Below, one piece after another: positions 31,112 through 42,600 of a stretch of DNA of 42,665 bases; position 1 is the stretch's first letter, and each line of letters begins with the position of its first letter. Source of the DNA: an uncultured Lachnospiraceae bacterium (GTDB lineage Bacteria > Bacillota > Clostridia > Lachnospirales > Lachnospiraceae); NCBI GenBank assembly GCA_947626285.1, contig CANQRR010000028.1:1-42665 (forward strand), read 5' to 3'. The translations under genes were made by a program, and so were the position numbers. Under the pieces are notes generated by a model. That model saw only the letters and a program-made list of their open reading frames with translations. It was not told the origin of the DNA and did not search any database.

Positions 31112-31465
31112 ATGAACCGTTTTACACAGGAAAAAGCTTCCTCACATCTGCTGCGCCGCGCGCTCGGCTCGATCGCCGGCATGTGCCTCGTCATTGCGGT
31201 CATGCTCTGGGGTATCTCGGCTGTGCGCACGTCCTCGGACAACAGCCGGATCGACAGCCTGCGGCAGGCGATCGTCCGCAGCGCGGTCCACTGTTACGCG
31301 ATGCAGGGAAGATATCCGGAAAGTCTGGATTACATCAAAGAACATTACGGAGTCCGCTGGGATCCGAAAAAATACATCGTTGACTACGAGATCACGGGGG
31401 CCAACCTGATGCCGGACGTCACCGTCTTCCCAATCGGGGATAAGGAGGTGCCTCATGCAGGTTAG
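31112..31465 (+). CDS. Small pilin-like membrane-anchored protein
   Basis: 117 residues. A basic N-terminus ends RRALG (about 14-18), followed by a hydrophobic helix (about 19-38) and a small alpha/beta ectodomain with 'AVHCYAMQGRYPESLDYIKEHYGV', a pattern seen in minor pilins. It lacks the Glu5 that normally follows a prepilin cleavage Gly, so processing is doubtful. GGAGG precedes the ATG. It overlaps the next gene by 11 bp. Role in the pilus-like system inferred from position and shape. Confidence 0.7.
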   Translation: MNRFTQEKASSHLLRRALGSIAGMCLVIAVMLWGISAVRTSSDNSRIDSLRQAIVRSAVHCYAMQGRYPESLDYIKEHYGVRWDPKKYIVDYEITGANLMPDVTVFPIGDKEVPHAG

Positions 31466-31961
31466 ACAAAAAAACCACTCCATGGACTCCCTCTTCTCCT
31501 TCCTGCTGCTTCTGATCTTCTGCCTGTTCACGCTGATGCTCTCAGGGATGGGCTCCACGATCTACCGAAACGGGACAGCACAGCTGAATGAGAATTACAC
31601 TTCGCGGACCGCCGCGGCGTACGTCACGGAAAAAGTGCGCCAGCACGACGAGGCGGGAGCCGTCTTCATGACCGATGTGGAAGAGCTCCCGGCGCTCGCG
31701 CTGCGCGACACGATCGACGGCGCCGCTTTCATCACCTACGTATATTTTTATGACGGCGCGCTTTGCGAGCTGATGGTGCAGGAGGACCGGCCGCCGGAAG
31801 CCGCGATGGGCAGCCGCATCGTGGAGCTGTCTTCTCTCACGATCGAACCGATCGACGGAACCGATCTGCTGTCGGTCACGGCCGTCGGTGAGGAGGGCAA
31901 TAAACTTTCTGAGATCGTCCACGTTTCAGGTGGTTTGGAGGATTCTTATGAGCAGGAATAG
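31455..31961 (+). CDS. DUF4860 protein, pilus-operon component
   Basis: 168 residues. Short basic start, one transmembrane helix (about 12-32, 'FSFLLLLIFCLFTLMLSG'), then a soluble, probably exported domain with 'TSRTAAAYVTEKVRQHD' and repeating beta strands. Matches my memory of DUF4860 (PF16152), a family found in Clostridia next to PilT/PilC. AAGGAGG lies 5 nt before ATG, inside the previous gene. It overlaps the next gene by 14 bp, so translation is coupled. Confidence 0.75.
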   Translation: MQVRQKNHSMDSLFSFLLLLIFCLFTLMLSGMGSTIYRNGTAQLNENYTSRTAAAYVTEKVRQHDEAGAVFMTDVEELPALALRDTIDGAAFITYVYFYDGALCELMVQEDRPPEAAMGSRIVELSSLTIEPIDGTDLLSVTAVGEEGNKLSEIVHVSGGLEDSYEQE

Positions 31962-32502
31962 GCGGACAGGCTCGCGCCTGTTCTTTATCGAATTTATTAT
32001 CGTGCTGTTTTTCTTCCTGATCGTGAGCACCGTCTGTCTGCAGCTCTTCACGCGGGCACACGTGATCACGAAGCGCGCGGATACACTCTCGCACGCGCAG
32101 GCCGCGGCGGCGTCTGTCGCGGCAGGGGTGGAGGAGGTCCTCTCGGATTCCCCGAACGTCTCTTCCGAAAAAACAGGCGGCACCGTGACGCCGACCGACA
32201 ATGCAGACAGCCAGGACGAAGCAGGCGGCGCAAATGGGCTCCTGCTGTCCGCCGCGGAATATCTCCCCGGCGCATCCCTTTCGGCCCTGCCGGACGATCC
32301 GTTCGGACAGGAAGGACTTGTGATCTTCTACGACAAAGAATTCCAGACCTGCACGGCGGACGATGCCCGCTACCTGCTGTCCGCGACATTTGATCCGACG
32401 GAGACGCTCCAAATCTCCGTCACCGACTACGATCACGCCCCGGTCTATGAGTTCTCCGTCGCCCTTCACCGTCCGATGACGAGAGAGGAGGCGCTGCAAT
32501 GA
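31948..32502 (+). CDS. Pilus-operon membrane-anchored protein (TadE/F-like N-terminus)
   Basis: 184 residues from the ATG with GGAG 7 nt upstream; an upstream in-frame ATG has no RBS. The N-terminus RTGSRLFFIEFIIVLFFFLI has a basic stretch, a Gly, and a Glu at position +7, somewhat like TadE/F pseudopilins. The rest is an exported domain with a Gly/Thr/Asp linker (about 65-100). Role unknown; probably a pseudopilin-type subunit. Confidence 0.65.
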   Translation: MSRNRRTGSRLFFIEFIIVLFFFLIVSTVCLQLFTRAHVITKRADTLSHAQAAAASVAAGVEEVLSDSPNVSSEKTGGTVTPTDNADSQDEAGGANGLLLSAAEYLPGASLSALPDDPFGQEGLVIFYDKEFQTCTADDARYLLSATFDPTETLQISVTDYDHAPVYEFSVALHRPMTREEALQ

Positions 32503-33035
32503 GAAAAACATCCGGCGTTTCTTTGATCCTGCTGATCTTTCTGTCGCTGTGCCTGATCGTCTTCTCCCTGCTCTCCCTGTCCGGGGCTGTCGCGGACGAG
32601 ACGCTGAGCAGCCAGGCGGCGGACCGCACGACCGAATACTACGCTGCCGTGTCCTCCGCGAATGCATTGCTTGCGCAGATCGATGAACAGCTTGCGGAGT
32701 ATCTCAGGGAAACCGATCCTTCCGGCACGGCCCAAAAATCAGACGAGACGGACGAACAAGTCTCCGGGCAAAAAGAGGCCGCGTACCTGCAGCTGTGCAG
32801 CCGGATCGGCGAGGATATCCCTGATGTCGCCTGGGAGGAAGGCAAAGACGGCGGCGCGATCTCTTTTTCCGTCGACGTGAACGAAGAGCAGATCCTGCAG
32901 GTCCGGCTCGCCGCGCCGTACCCGGCGGAAGAGGACGATACCCTGTACCAGATCCAGAGCTGGAAAATCGTCAACACCGGAGACTGGAACGCGGACAACA
33001 GCATGAACCTGTTCCGCAGCAAGGACCTGTCCTGA
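32499..33035 (+). CDS. Pilus-operon membrane-anchored protein
   Basis: 178 residues. Starts in the ATGA overlap with the previous stop. N-terminal MRKTSGVSLILLIFLSL, one helix (about 6-30), then a long helix ('SANALLAQIDEQLAEYL', about 53-70) as in many pilins, an acidic linker and a beta-rich C-terminus. No Glu5. Fourth small subunit candidate of the system. Confidence 0.65.
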   Translation: MRKTSGVSLILLIFLSLCLIVFSLLSLSGAVADETLSSQAADRTTEYYAAVSSANALLAQIDEQLAEYLRETDPSGTAQKSDETDEQVSGQKEAAYLQLCSRIGEDIPDVAWEEGKDGGAISFSVDVNEEQILQVRLAAPYPAEEDDTLYQIQSWKIVNTGDWNADNSMNLFRSKDLS

Positions 33036-33081
33036 AAGAATTGAAAATACATCGCACAAAATAAAAAGGAGTACTGATCTT

Positions 33082-34146
33082 ATGAATGAATCGATGAACG
33101 CGACGGAAATCCTGACATCGGCTACGAAGGCAAAGGCCTCCGACATCTTCATTGTGGCCGGTCTTCCTCTGAGCTACAAGGTAAACGGAAAGATTCACTC
33201 AGAGGGCGAGCGCCTGATGCCCGCCGACACGGAAGCCCTGATCCGGGATATCTATCGGCTGGCAAATGAACGCCCCATGGCGAAGTTCCTCGAATACGGC
33301 GACGACGACTTCTCCTTCGCGATTCCCGGGCTGTCGCGTTTTCGTGTCAGCACCTACAAGCAGCGCGGCTCCCTGGCCGCGGTGATCCGCATCATCGTTT
33401 TCGAACTGCCGCGCCCGGAAGAGCTCGGCATCCCGTCGATCGTGCTCAGTCTCACCGATATCACGAAGGGCCTTGTGCTCGTGACCGGTCCCGCCGGCAG
33501 TGGCAAATCCACGACCCTCTCCTGTCTCGTGGACCGCATCAACGCTTCCCGGGAAGATCACATCATCACGCTGGAGGACCCGCTGGAGTTTCTGCACCGT
33601 CACAAAAAGAGCATCGTCAGCCAGCGTGAGATCTCCACGGACACCGAGAATTATCTGACCGCCCTGCGCGCGGCCCTGCGCCAGAGCCCGGATGTTATAC
33701 TCCTCGGCGAGATGCGCGACCATGAGACGATCCAGACCGCCATGACGGCCGCAGAGACCGGACACCTCGTGCTCTCCAGCCTGCACACGATCGGCGCGGC
33801 CAACACGATCAGCCGTATCGTCGACGTGTTCGACGCCTCGCAGCAGCATCAGATCGCGGTACAGCTCTCAATGGTCCTGCGCGCGGTCGTCTCACAGCAG
33901 CTCATTCCGGCGGTCGACGGAGGCATGATCCCGGCGTTTGAGATCATGATCATGACGCCTGCCATCAGCAACATGATCCGCGACAACAAGATCCATCAGA
34001 TCGAGGGCATCATCTACACCTCCGCCAAGGAGGACATGATCTCCATGGACAACAGCCTGCTGAACCTATACAAAGCGGGCCGCATCACACGTGACACGGC
34101 CCTGCAGTACTGCACCAATATTGAAATGCTACAGAAAAAGATCTGA
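33082..34146 (+). CDS. pilT: PilT-type AAA+ ATPase
   Basis: 354 residues. Has the N-terminal PAS-like part ('ASDIFIVAGLPLSYKVNGKI', about 18-38) followed by the RecA-like core. Walker A GPAGSGKSTT (about 138), Asp box 'IITLEDPLEF' (about 161), Walker B ILLGEMRD (about 213), and His box 'TGHLVLSSLHTIGA' (about 230). PilT ATPases drive pilus retraction, but here no PilB is encoded, so this enzyme may drive both assembly and retraction. It keeps the normal sequence layout. RBS AAGGAG 12 nt upstream, 46 bp after the preceding gene. Confidence 0.93.
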   Translation: MNESMNATEILTSATKAKASDIFIVAGLPLSYKVNGKIHSEGERLMPADTEALIRDIYRLANERPMAKFLEYGDDDFSFAIPGLSRFRVSTYKQRGSLAAVIRIIVFELPRPEELGIPSIVLSLTDITKGLVLVTGPAGSGKSTTLSCLVDRINASREDHIITLEDPLEFLHRHKKSIVSQREISTDTENYLTALRAALRQSPDVILLGEMRDHETIQTAMTAAETGHLVLSSLHTIGAANTISRIVDVFDASQQHQIAVQLSMVLRAVVSQQLIPAVDGGMIPAFEIMIMTPAISNMIRDNKIHQIEGIIYTSAKEDMISMDNSLLNLYKAGRITRDTALQYCTNIEMLQKKI

Positions 34147-34164
34147 GGATTTATCTCATCTCTC

Positions 34165-34349
34165 CCGAGGCACATTCCCTTATCACTTTCCGAGGCAGTG
34201 CCCTCTATCACTTGAGCAGGTTCCGAGCTTGTTCCGAAAGTGTTCCGAACAACTTCCGAACGAAGCAGGAACAGACACAGGGAACGGACAAAGGGACGAG
34301 GGAAAAAAGCTGGAAAGAGTGCTGAGAAAAACTTCGGGAAAACTTCGGG
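34165..34349. repeat. Phased direct repeats downstream of pilT
   Basis: Two adjacent 25-bp units (34165-34189, 34190-34214; 18 of 25 identical, CCGAGGCA at the start and TATCACTT near the end). Then come four 11-bp units at 34220, 34231, 34242 and 34253 (G/CTTCCGA at the start of each). Then two exact 11-bp units AAAACTTCGGG at 34328-34338 and 34339-34349. The spacing is exactly one helical turn. No gene is seen between 34147 and 34377. Confidence 0.7.
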
Positions 34350-34377
34350 AAAAGGAAAGAACCCTATATTTGGGGGT

Positions 34378-34847
34378 TCAACGTAGGGATTTACGAAAAC
34401 GAGTAAATTCAAACTGATAACCTTCAAACGTGACAAAAGTGAAATGGCCATGTAAGACAAAGCGCTCTTGCATGGTCATTTTGTGTTTGTGCTTCAATGC
34501 AGTTGCGGATATTAAATGTTTAAATGCCTCTTCCGTGCTGACACAGTTGTCGTCATATACAAAATCATCTTTTCCACGATTATACGGCGGATCTATATAA
34601 ATTATATCTATACGGCCTTTATGCGTTTTCTCTAATAAACGAAGACTGTGAAGATTATCGCCTTCCGCATCATCACATCAACGGCTTCCTCGTGCTGTTC
34701 CCAGACAAGGCCATATTTCTTTGCGTTCAATTCAGTCTCAATTTCACCGATGGCAATTAATATGTTATCATCATTTTTATGTTCTTCCCGCAGGTATTGC
34801 AGGAACTCCAGCATCCGCTGCCGTTTTATCTGTGATAGGTTAGCCAT
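34378..34847 (-). pseudogene. Broken type III restriction-modification methyltransferase (mod) fragment
   Basis: The first 66 codons (34847 downward) encode the usual Mod N-terminus (MANLSQIKRQRMLEFLQYL). The frame is then lost near 34667. In another frame the text continues GDNLHSLRLLEKTHKGR and then IDIIYIDPPYNRGKDDF, the catalytic motif DPPY of an adenine methyltransferase, and then diverges and ends at 34378. Most of the gene, and any res gene, is missing. GGAGGAAA precedes its start, and it sits 23 bp after dinD. It shows that a type III system was inserted and deleted. Confidence 0.85.
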
Positions 34848-34870
34848 TAAGGTTTCCTCCGTTTTTTATT

Positions 34871-35731
34871 TTACTTATCATCCTGCTCCGGCAGCTTACC
34901 GGACTGAGCCGCTAGTTTTTTCTCTTGGGATTTCACGCGGCGTTCCAGTTTCTTGATGTCTTCCGAAGGTGGAAGTTTCTCCGGCTTTATGCCCCGCTGT
35001 CCAAGCAGTTCACGAACAGAGTAATTGTTTTGCACATGCTCACCCGTAATTGCCTGTTCTCCTTGCAAATCCTTCTCTTCTACGTTGAAATTGGTGATTT
35101 CTGTTGCTAAGTTCTTTGCCGCAATCGTTACTGTAGGCAAGAAATCCGCAAGAGGACGAGTATCCTTTACTCCTAAGCGTTCCTTCATTTCCTGAGTAGT
35201 ATGTCCTCCAAACAACGCCTGATCACCTTTAGAGCGGATTCGACCAAAGCCCGCGTCATCAACTCCACGCTCATAAATATTTTGAGAAAGACGTTTCTCG
35301 GATTCCCGTAATCTGCCACGGGCCTCAGTACGCTCTATCAGAGAGATACGTTCTTCAATCAGTTCTTGTTTTCTGGTCTGTATGGCAAAATAACTTTGTG
35401 CAAATGCGATTTCTTCCTTTTTTGGATCACCGTTCTGGGCAACGAGGTAACAGGCATACCGCGTCAACATATAATCCTTGACGGGTCTTTGCGCTCCACT
35501 GCCCAAGGGAACCATTTTCGTGACCTCACGAAAATGGTCAGATACCTCGATCCCACTTGTCTCACAGGACTCAATTGCACGTGAAATTGCTTTATCAAAA
35601 TTTTCCCAACGTTCATAGCCAAGCAGCGGCATTAATTCCCGAGCATACCAAAATTCAACATTAGAGGACGCTTCGCTATGAATAATCAGATCAAACTGTT
35701 GTTTGATCAAGCCAACTCTTTTTTTATCCAT
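34871..35731 (-). CDS. dinD: DNA damage-inducible protein D (DinD family)
   Basis: 286 residues. An N-terminal BRO/AntA-like region ('EFWYARELMPLLGYERWENF', about 26-45; 'SDHFREVTKMV', about 65) with conserved 'DYMLTRYACYLVAQNGDPKK' (about 86-105) defines the family. The C-terminal half has GDQALFGGHTTQEMK and a Lys/Glu-rich tail. In E. coli DinD is SOS-induced and antagonises RecA filaments. In Clostridia it is common next to restriction genes. Its start overlaps the stop of the XRE gene (TAATG), so the two were translationally coupled. It is intact while its neighbours are broken. Confidence 0.9.
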   Translation of the reverse strand: MDKKRVGLIKQQFDLIIHSEASSNVEFWYARELMPLLGYERWENFDKAISRAIESCETSGIEVSDHFREVTKMVPLGSGAQRPVKDYMLTRYACYLVAQNGDPKKEEIAFAQSYFAIQTRKQELIEERISLIERTEARGRLRESEKRLSQNIYERGVDDAGFGRIRSKGDQALFGGHTTQEMKERLGVKDTRPLADFLPTVTIAAKNLATEITNFNVEEKDLQGEQAITGEHVQNNYSVRELLGQRGIKPEKLPPSEDIKKLERRVKSQEKKLAAQSGKLPEQDDK

Positions 35732-35950
35732 TACAGTTCCTCCGTATTATCCGGCACAAATTCCAGAATATCATCCACGCCGCAGTCCAGTGCGCGGCAG
35801 ATGCTTTCGATCGTATCCAGAGAGATATAGCCGTTTTGCTTCATCCTGGGAACGATATTTGACGAGAAATCGGCCTTATGCTGAAGCTGAGTAGTAGTCA
35901 TATCCCGCTCAATCAGCAGATGGAACAGTCTCCTATAACTGAATAGCCAT
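35731..35950 (-). pseudogene. XRE/Cro-type regulator with a +1 frameshift at codon 4
   Basis: ATG GCT ATT is followed by one extra C (plus-strand g at 35941); the next frame reads SYRRLFHLLIERD, then MTTTQLQHKADFS and TIESICRALDCGVDDILEFVP. Together they form a typical 70-residue helix-turn-helix protein beginning M-A-I-S-Y. As it stands, translation stops after six or so codons. An internal ATG (at MTTTQ) could give a shorter product without a good RBS. It immediately precedes dinD. Confidence 0.82.
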
Positions 35951-36448
35951 AGCCATGCCTCTGTGCGTGCGTTCGGTCATATATATAAATGTTATATCAC
36001 TTTGGCATGGCCATTTCAATGCTACAGCAACCGTTTCGCAGATTTTTCTGCGAGGCGGCTCATTTTTTTGTTTGTGAGGGGCCTCAAAACGCCCTCTTTT
36101 TCTGCGTATATCGGAAAACAGACAACCAGAGCAATTTCCCCAGTGGAACGTGCAGGAACAAAAACAAAAGTAGGCACACCATTGTGTACATTCGAACAGA
36201 AAGCGTACCGCAATTTTTAAAAGATAACGGGCGTTTACTGGAAATACGAACGGCGCAGCGGCAGGCAGATAAAGGTACCGTATAACCCCGGAACGACCAG
36301 CTAACCACAAAATAGTAAGAAAAAGGACCGAGAGGAACCCGACTAAAAAATGGCATCAAAAGGGGCAAACCCACTTTTTCATAAATGTACATCAGTACAT
36401 TTTGATAAAGAGGTTTGCCCCGAAAAGTGATTTATTTACCTTGGAATA
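35951..36448. other. Gene-poor stretch with inverted repeats
   Basis: No ORF with a ribosome site and a recognisable family was found. The segment 36354-36429 holds interleaved repeats on the plus strand: GGGGCAAACC (36362-36371) with GGTTTGCCCC (36412-36421); CACTTTTTC (36372-36380) with GAAAAGTG (36422-36429); AAATGTAC / GTACATTT (36383-36402); and ATCAAAA (36354-36360) with TTTTGAT (36400-36406). The order is B A C C' B' A', so the first two pairs are pseudoknot-like or mutually exclusive. It may be a relic of a mobile element (oriT-like or attenuator-like), which I cannot prove. Confidence 0.5.
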
Positions 36449-36481
36449 GTTCCGGCTAAATCCATTAACCGGAACTTTTTT
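36449..36481 (+). terminator. Plus-strand terminator-like hairpin
   Basis: GTTCCGG / CCGGAAC (36449-36455 / 36469-36475), with CTAAA / TTAA inside, followed by TTTTTT. It is oriented for a plus-strand transcript, though no plus-strand gene is seen before it; this suggests a lost gene. It abuts the stop of the BspA-like gene. Confidence 0.6.
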
Positions 36482-36482
36482 C

Positions 36483-37523
36483 TTATTTCGTTATTTTGAC
36501 ACTGGAGCTAAGGCCTTTCTTTCTCAGTATTTTTTGATAGGTCTTTAACAGCTTTTTGGGCACTACGATCGTTGCCTTACTGTTGATCTTCGCAAATGCT
36601 TTCGCACCTATCTTTTTTGCGTTTAACTTTGTCGATTTAATTACGATCTTCTTCAGATTTTTGCATCCGTTAAACGTGTTCGCGCCTATCTTTTCTATAT
36701 TTTTCCCTATTTTGACCTTTTTAATTTTCTTGTTATTTTTGAACGCGTTCGGCGAGATCGATGTTACCTTGCAGGTAACGCCGTTTACCGTCACTGTGTC
36801 CGGAATGGTCACCGAGGAGGCGTTTTTATTGACAGGCGTTACATACTGTACAGTAACTGTCCCGGATGTTTCCGCCGCGCTTACCTTGTAGGAGCCATTG
36901 CTCTTTTTGTCTTCCAGGCTGGTTCCCATCGCAGGAACTGCCGGCGTTTGCGGCGCAGGAGTTACGCTCGGGACAGGGGCCGGTGCAGGCGCAGGGGTCG
37001 AGGGCGATATTGAATCGTCAGAGTCATCTGTATCGTCGTCAGAGTCATCCCACTCCTCCGACGGGCAGGCTCCCTGTCCATGATAATCATTCGCCGGATC
37101 ATTCATAACGACCAGAATCTCACTCTGTTCATTCCAGGTATCCGGAATCGTTCCGGTCAATATCAATGCAACAGGTTCATCCGGCCTAAAATTCAAACTG
37201 CTTCCAGCTTCAATGAGACGTCCGGAATCATCCGTCAAATCACCGAAATCCTTTCCTGGATAAGTCTCTGAATTGTATTTCTCTCGATAATACCATTTAT
37301 AAATTTCTGCGACAGAAATTTTTTCACGCATATTTGTAATTGTGACATCAAACGTAACTTCTTTGCCCGGAGCAACCTCTGTTCTTGGCTCTACTGTTAC
37401 CCGAAATGCACCCCAATCGCCACTGGCCACTTCCTCGTCAGCCGCACTCAGCGTAAATGAACCCACACATAACAAGCCAAGCAACAACATGAAACATAAA
37501 AGCATTTTTTTCAATCTACTCAT
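36483..37523 (-). CDS. Secreted BspA-like leucine-rich-repeat (LRR_5) protein
   Basis: 346 residues. Signal peptide about 1-27 (ending FTLSAADE). An N-terminal immunoglobulin-like beta domain follows (about 35-145; 'FRVTVEPRTEVAPGKEVTFDVTITN'). Then comes an Asp/Ser run and a Pro-Ala-rich spacer (about 155-200), and at the C-terminus (about 210-346) a few LRR_5 units ('ISPNAFKNNKKIKKVKIG', 'IGANTFNGCKNLKKIVIK', 'IGAKAFAKINSKATIVV'). No LPxTG or SLH anchor is seen. LRR_5/BspA proteins are common adhesins or wall proteins in gut Clostridia. Strongly lysine-rich repeats, AT-rich codon use. Single gene with a perfect -10. Confidence 0.85.
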   Translation of the reverse strand: MSRLKKMLLCFMLLLGLLCVGSFTLSAADEEVASGDWGAFRVTVEPRTEVAPGKEVTFDVTITNMREKISVAEIYKWYYREKYNSETYPGKDFGDLTDDSGRLIEAGSSLNFRPDEPVALILTGTIPDTWNEQSEILVVMNDPANDYHGQGACPSEEWDDSDDDTDDSDDSISPSTPAPAPAPVPSVTPAPQTPAVPAMGTSLEDKKSNGSYKVSAAETSGTVTVQYVTPVNKNASSVTIPDTVTVNGVTCKVTSISPNAFKNNKKIKKVKIGKNIEKIGANTFNGCKNLKKIVIKSTKLNAKKIGAKAFAKINSKATIVVPKKLLKTYQKILRKKGLSSSVKITK

Positions 37524-37562
37524 TACATTATCCTCTCTTCCTAAATTATTAAATTTGTCGTC

Positions 37563-37591
37563 ATTATATACTGATTTTTGTGTATCTGCAA
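37563..37591 (-). promoter_or_regulatory. Sigma-A promoter of the BspA-like gene
   Basis: TTGCAG (37586-37591), 17-bp spacer, TATAAT (37563-37568). Confidence 0.8.
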
Positions 37592-37611
37592 GTTAAAATT
37601 ATGCAACTTTA

Positions 37612-37659
37612 TAAAAGGAGCTGTTGCATATCACAGATTGTGACTTACAACAGCCCTCT
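37612..37659 (-). terminator. Terminator of the ATP synthase operon
   Basis: AGGG-CTGTTG / CAACAG-CTCCT pairing with an inner TCACA / TGTGA hairpin, followed by TTTTAT on the minus strand, beginning directly after the atpC stop. Confidence 0.8.
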
Positions 37660-37660
37660 T

Positions 37661-38071
37661 TTATTTCATCTTCGCGGCTTCCAGCCGCACCAGCGCCTTC
37701 TTCAGCGCCACCTCGGCCCGGGACGTATCGATTCTCGGGTCGTGAGTCTGCAGCCGCCGCTCGGCGCGCTGCTCCGCTTCCCTCGCACGGTTCTCATCGA
37801 TCTCTTCCGGCCACTCGGCAATCTCCGCCATCACGGAAATCTTATCCGGCAGGATCTCGACAAATCCCGCGTGAACCGCCGCTTCCTTATTCTCACCCTC
37901 AAGGTGGATCGTCATGATGCCGGGCGCGAGGATCATCGTCATCGGAATATGTCTCTTATAGACGCCCACTTCACCCTCTGTCGTGTTGAACTCCAGCATG
38001 GACGCCTGCCCCTTCCAGAAGATGCGATCGGGCGTGATGATCTCCAGATCAAAATATTTGTCGTCTGCCAT
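37661..38071 (-). CDS. atpC: F-type ATP synthase epsilon subunit
   Basis: 136 residues. Beta-sandwich N-terminal domain ('FDLEIITPDRIFWKGQASML', about 7-26; 'GEVGVYKRHIPMTMILAPG', about 33-51) and a two-helix C-terminal part ('EIDENRAREAEQRAERRL', about 88-105). Regulatory/rotor-stalk subunit of F1, last gene of the operon, 84 bp after atpD. Confidence 0.95.
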   Translation of the reverse strand: MADDKYFDLEIITPDRIFWKGQASMLEFNTTEGEVGVYKRHIPMTMILAPGIMTIHLEGENKEAAVHAGFVEILPDKISVMAEIAEWPEEIDENRAREAEQRAERRLQTHDPRIDTSRAEVALKKALVRLEAAKMK

Positions 38072-38155
38072 AAAACGTACCCGTTCCTTTCACCTGTCTC
38101 AAACAAAATTCCTTACTAAGAATTTTATCCGTCGCATATTAAAACGGTCTGTCTT

Positions 38156-39553
<1,398 letters not shown>

Positions 39554-39561
39554 TCATTTTT

Positions 39562-40428
39562 CTAAACGGCATTCGCACCCGCGATGATCTCTGTCAGCTC
39601 CTGCGTGATCGAACCCTGGCGCGCACGGTTGTACTGCAGCGTCAGCTTGTCAATCATCTCTTCCGCATTGCTCGTCGCGGAGTCCATTGCCTGCATGCGG
39701 GCGCCGTTCTCGCTGGCGACCGCCTCGACCAGCGCCCCATAGATGATGCTGGTCATGTATTTCGGGATGATGACGTCCAGAGCCTCTTCCTCCTCCGGCT
39801 CATAGTTCATCAGCGTGTGATCCGCCGCCTTCTCCCTCGCCGCCGCGAGGTCTTCCTCGCGAACTTCCACTGGGAGCAGCTTGAGCAGCTGCGGCTCGTG
39901 AACCACCGTGTTCTTGAAATAAGTGTACGCCAGATAGATCTCTCCGATCTCACCCTCTGTGAAAAGCTTCAGGACCTCATCGCAGATCTCCTTCGCGTCG
40001 GTGAACATTGGGTTCTCAATCACCTCCGGGTACTCCTTCTCAATCCGGTAATTCCTTCGCTGGAAATATTCCTTTCCCTTATTTCCGACCGCAAACAGCA
40101 CGACTTCCTCCGGCTTCAGATCCGAACCCGTGACCAGTTTGATCACGTTGGAATTGTAGCCGCCGGCCAGCCCGCGGTTCGAAGTGATCAGAATGATCGC
40201 CTTCTTCGCGGATCTGTTCGCGTTCAGATACGGGTGATGGATCGTTCCCGATTTTGCCAGCATAGACGTCACCGTACTGTACATCTTGTCAAAATACGGC
40301 TTTGACCGCTCGGCGCGCGCTTTCGTCTTCTGCAGCTTGACCGTGGACACCAGCTTCATCGCCTTCGTAATCTGCTGGGTGCTCGCGATGCTGTTGCGCC
40401 GCCGTTTGATGTCTCTCATTGAGGCCAC
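39562..40428 (-). CDS. atpG: F-type ATP synthase gamma subunit
   Basis: 288 residues. Central rotor shaft: conserved N-terminal 'MRDIKRRRNSIASTQQITKAMKLVS' helix, ITSNRGLAGGYN (about 80) and a C-terminal helix 'ASENGARMQAMDSATSNAEEMI' (about 236-257). Begins with GTG, with AGGAGG 8 nt upstream; an ATG three codons later is a less well spaced alternative. Confidence 0.97.
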   Translation of the reverse strand: MASMRDIKRRRNSIASTQQITKAMKLVSTVKLQKTKARAERSKPYFDKMYSTVTSMLAKSGTIHHPYLNANRSAKKAIILITSNRGLAGGYNSNVIKLVTGSDLKPEEVVLFAVGNKGKEYFQRRNYRIEKEYPEVIENPMFTDAKEICDEVLKLFTEGEIGEIYLAYTYFKNTVVHEPQLLKLLPVEVREEDLAAAREKAADHTLMNYEPEEEEALDVIIPKYMTSIIYGALVEAVASENGARMQAMDSATSNAEEMIDKLTLQYNRARQGSITQELTEIIAGANAV

Positions 40429-40522
40429 GTTTCAGTCCTCCTTAATGAAATCTCAGAGCTTACTTTACATTGAACTTTTTTCGAACAAAGCTCAACAGCC
40501 TTATAATGTTTTCGGCTCTGCT

Positions 40523-42587
<2,065 letters not shown>

Positions 42588-42600
<13 letters not shown>

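Noticed and set aside
29100-34146. Complete type IV pilus or type II secretion system
   Set aside because: PilB/GspE, prepilin peptidase, PilM/N/O and a standard major pilin are absent from the window.
34165-34349. CRISPR array
   Set aside because: Repeat units are 11 and 25 bp and tandem without spacers; no cas genes nearby.
35933-36310. 125-codon minus-strand frame upstream of the XRE gene
   Set aside because: No ribosome site, Cys/Phe-rich composition and no family resemblance; it only runs into the broken XRE start.
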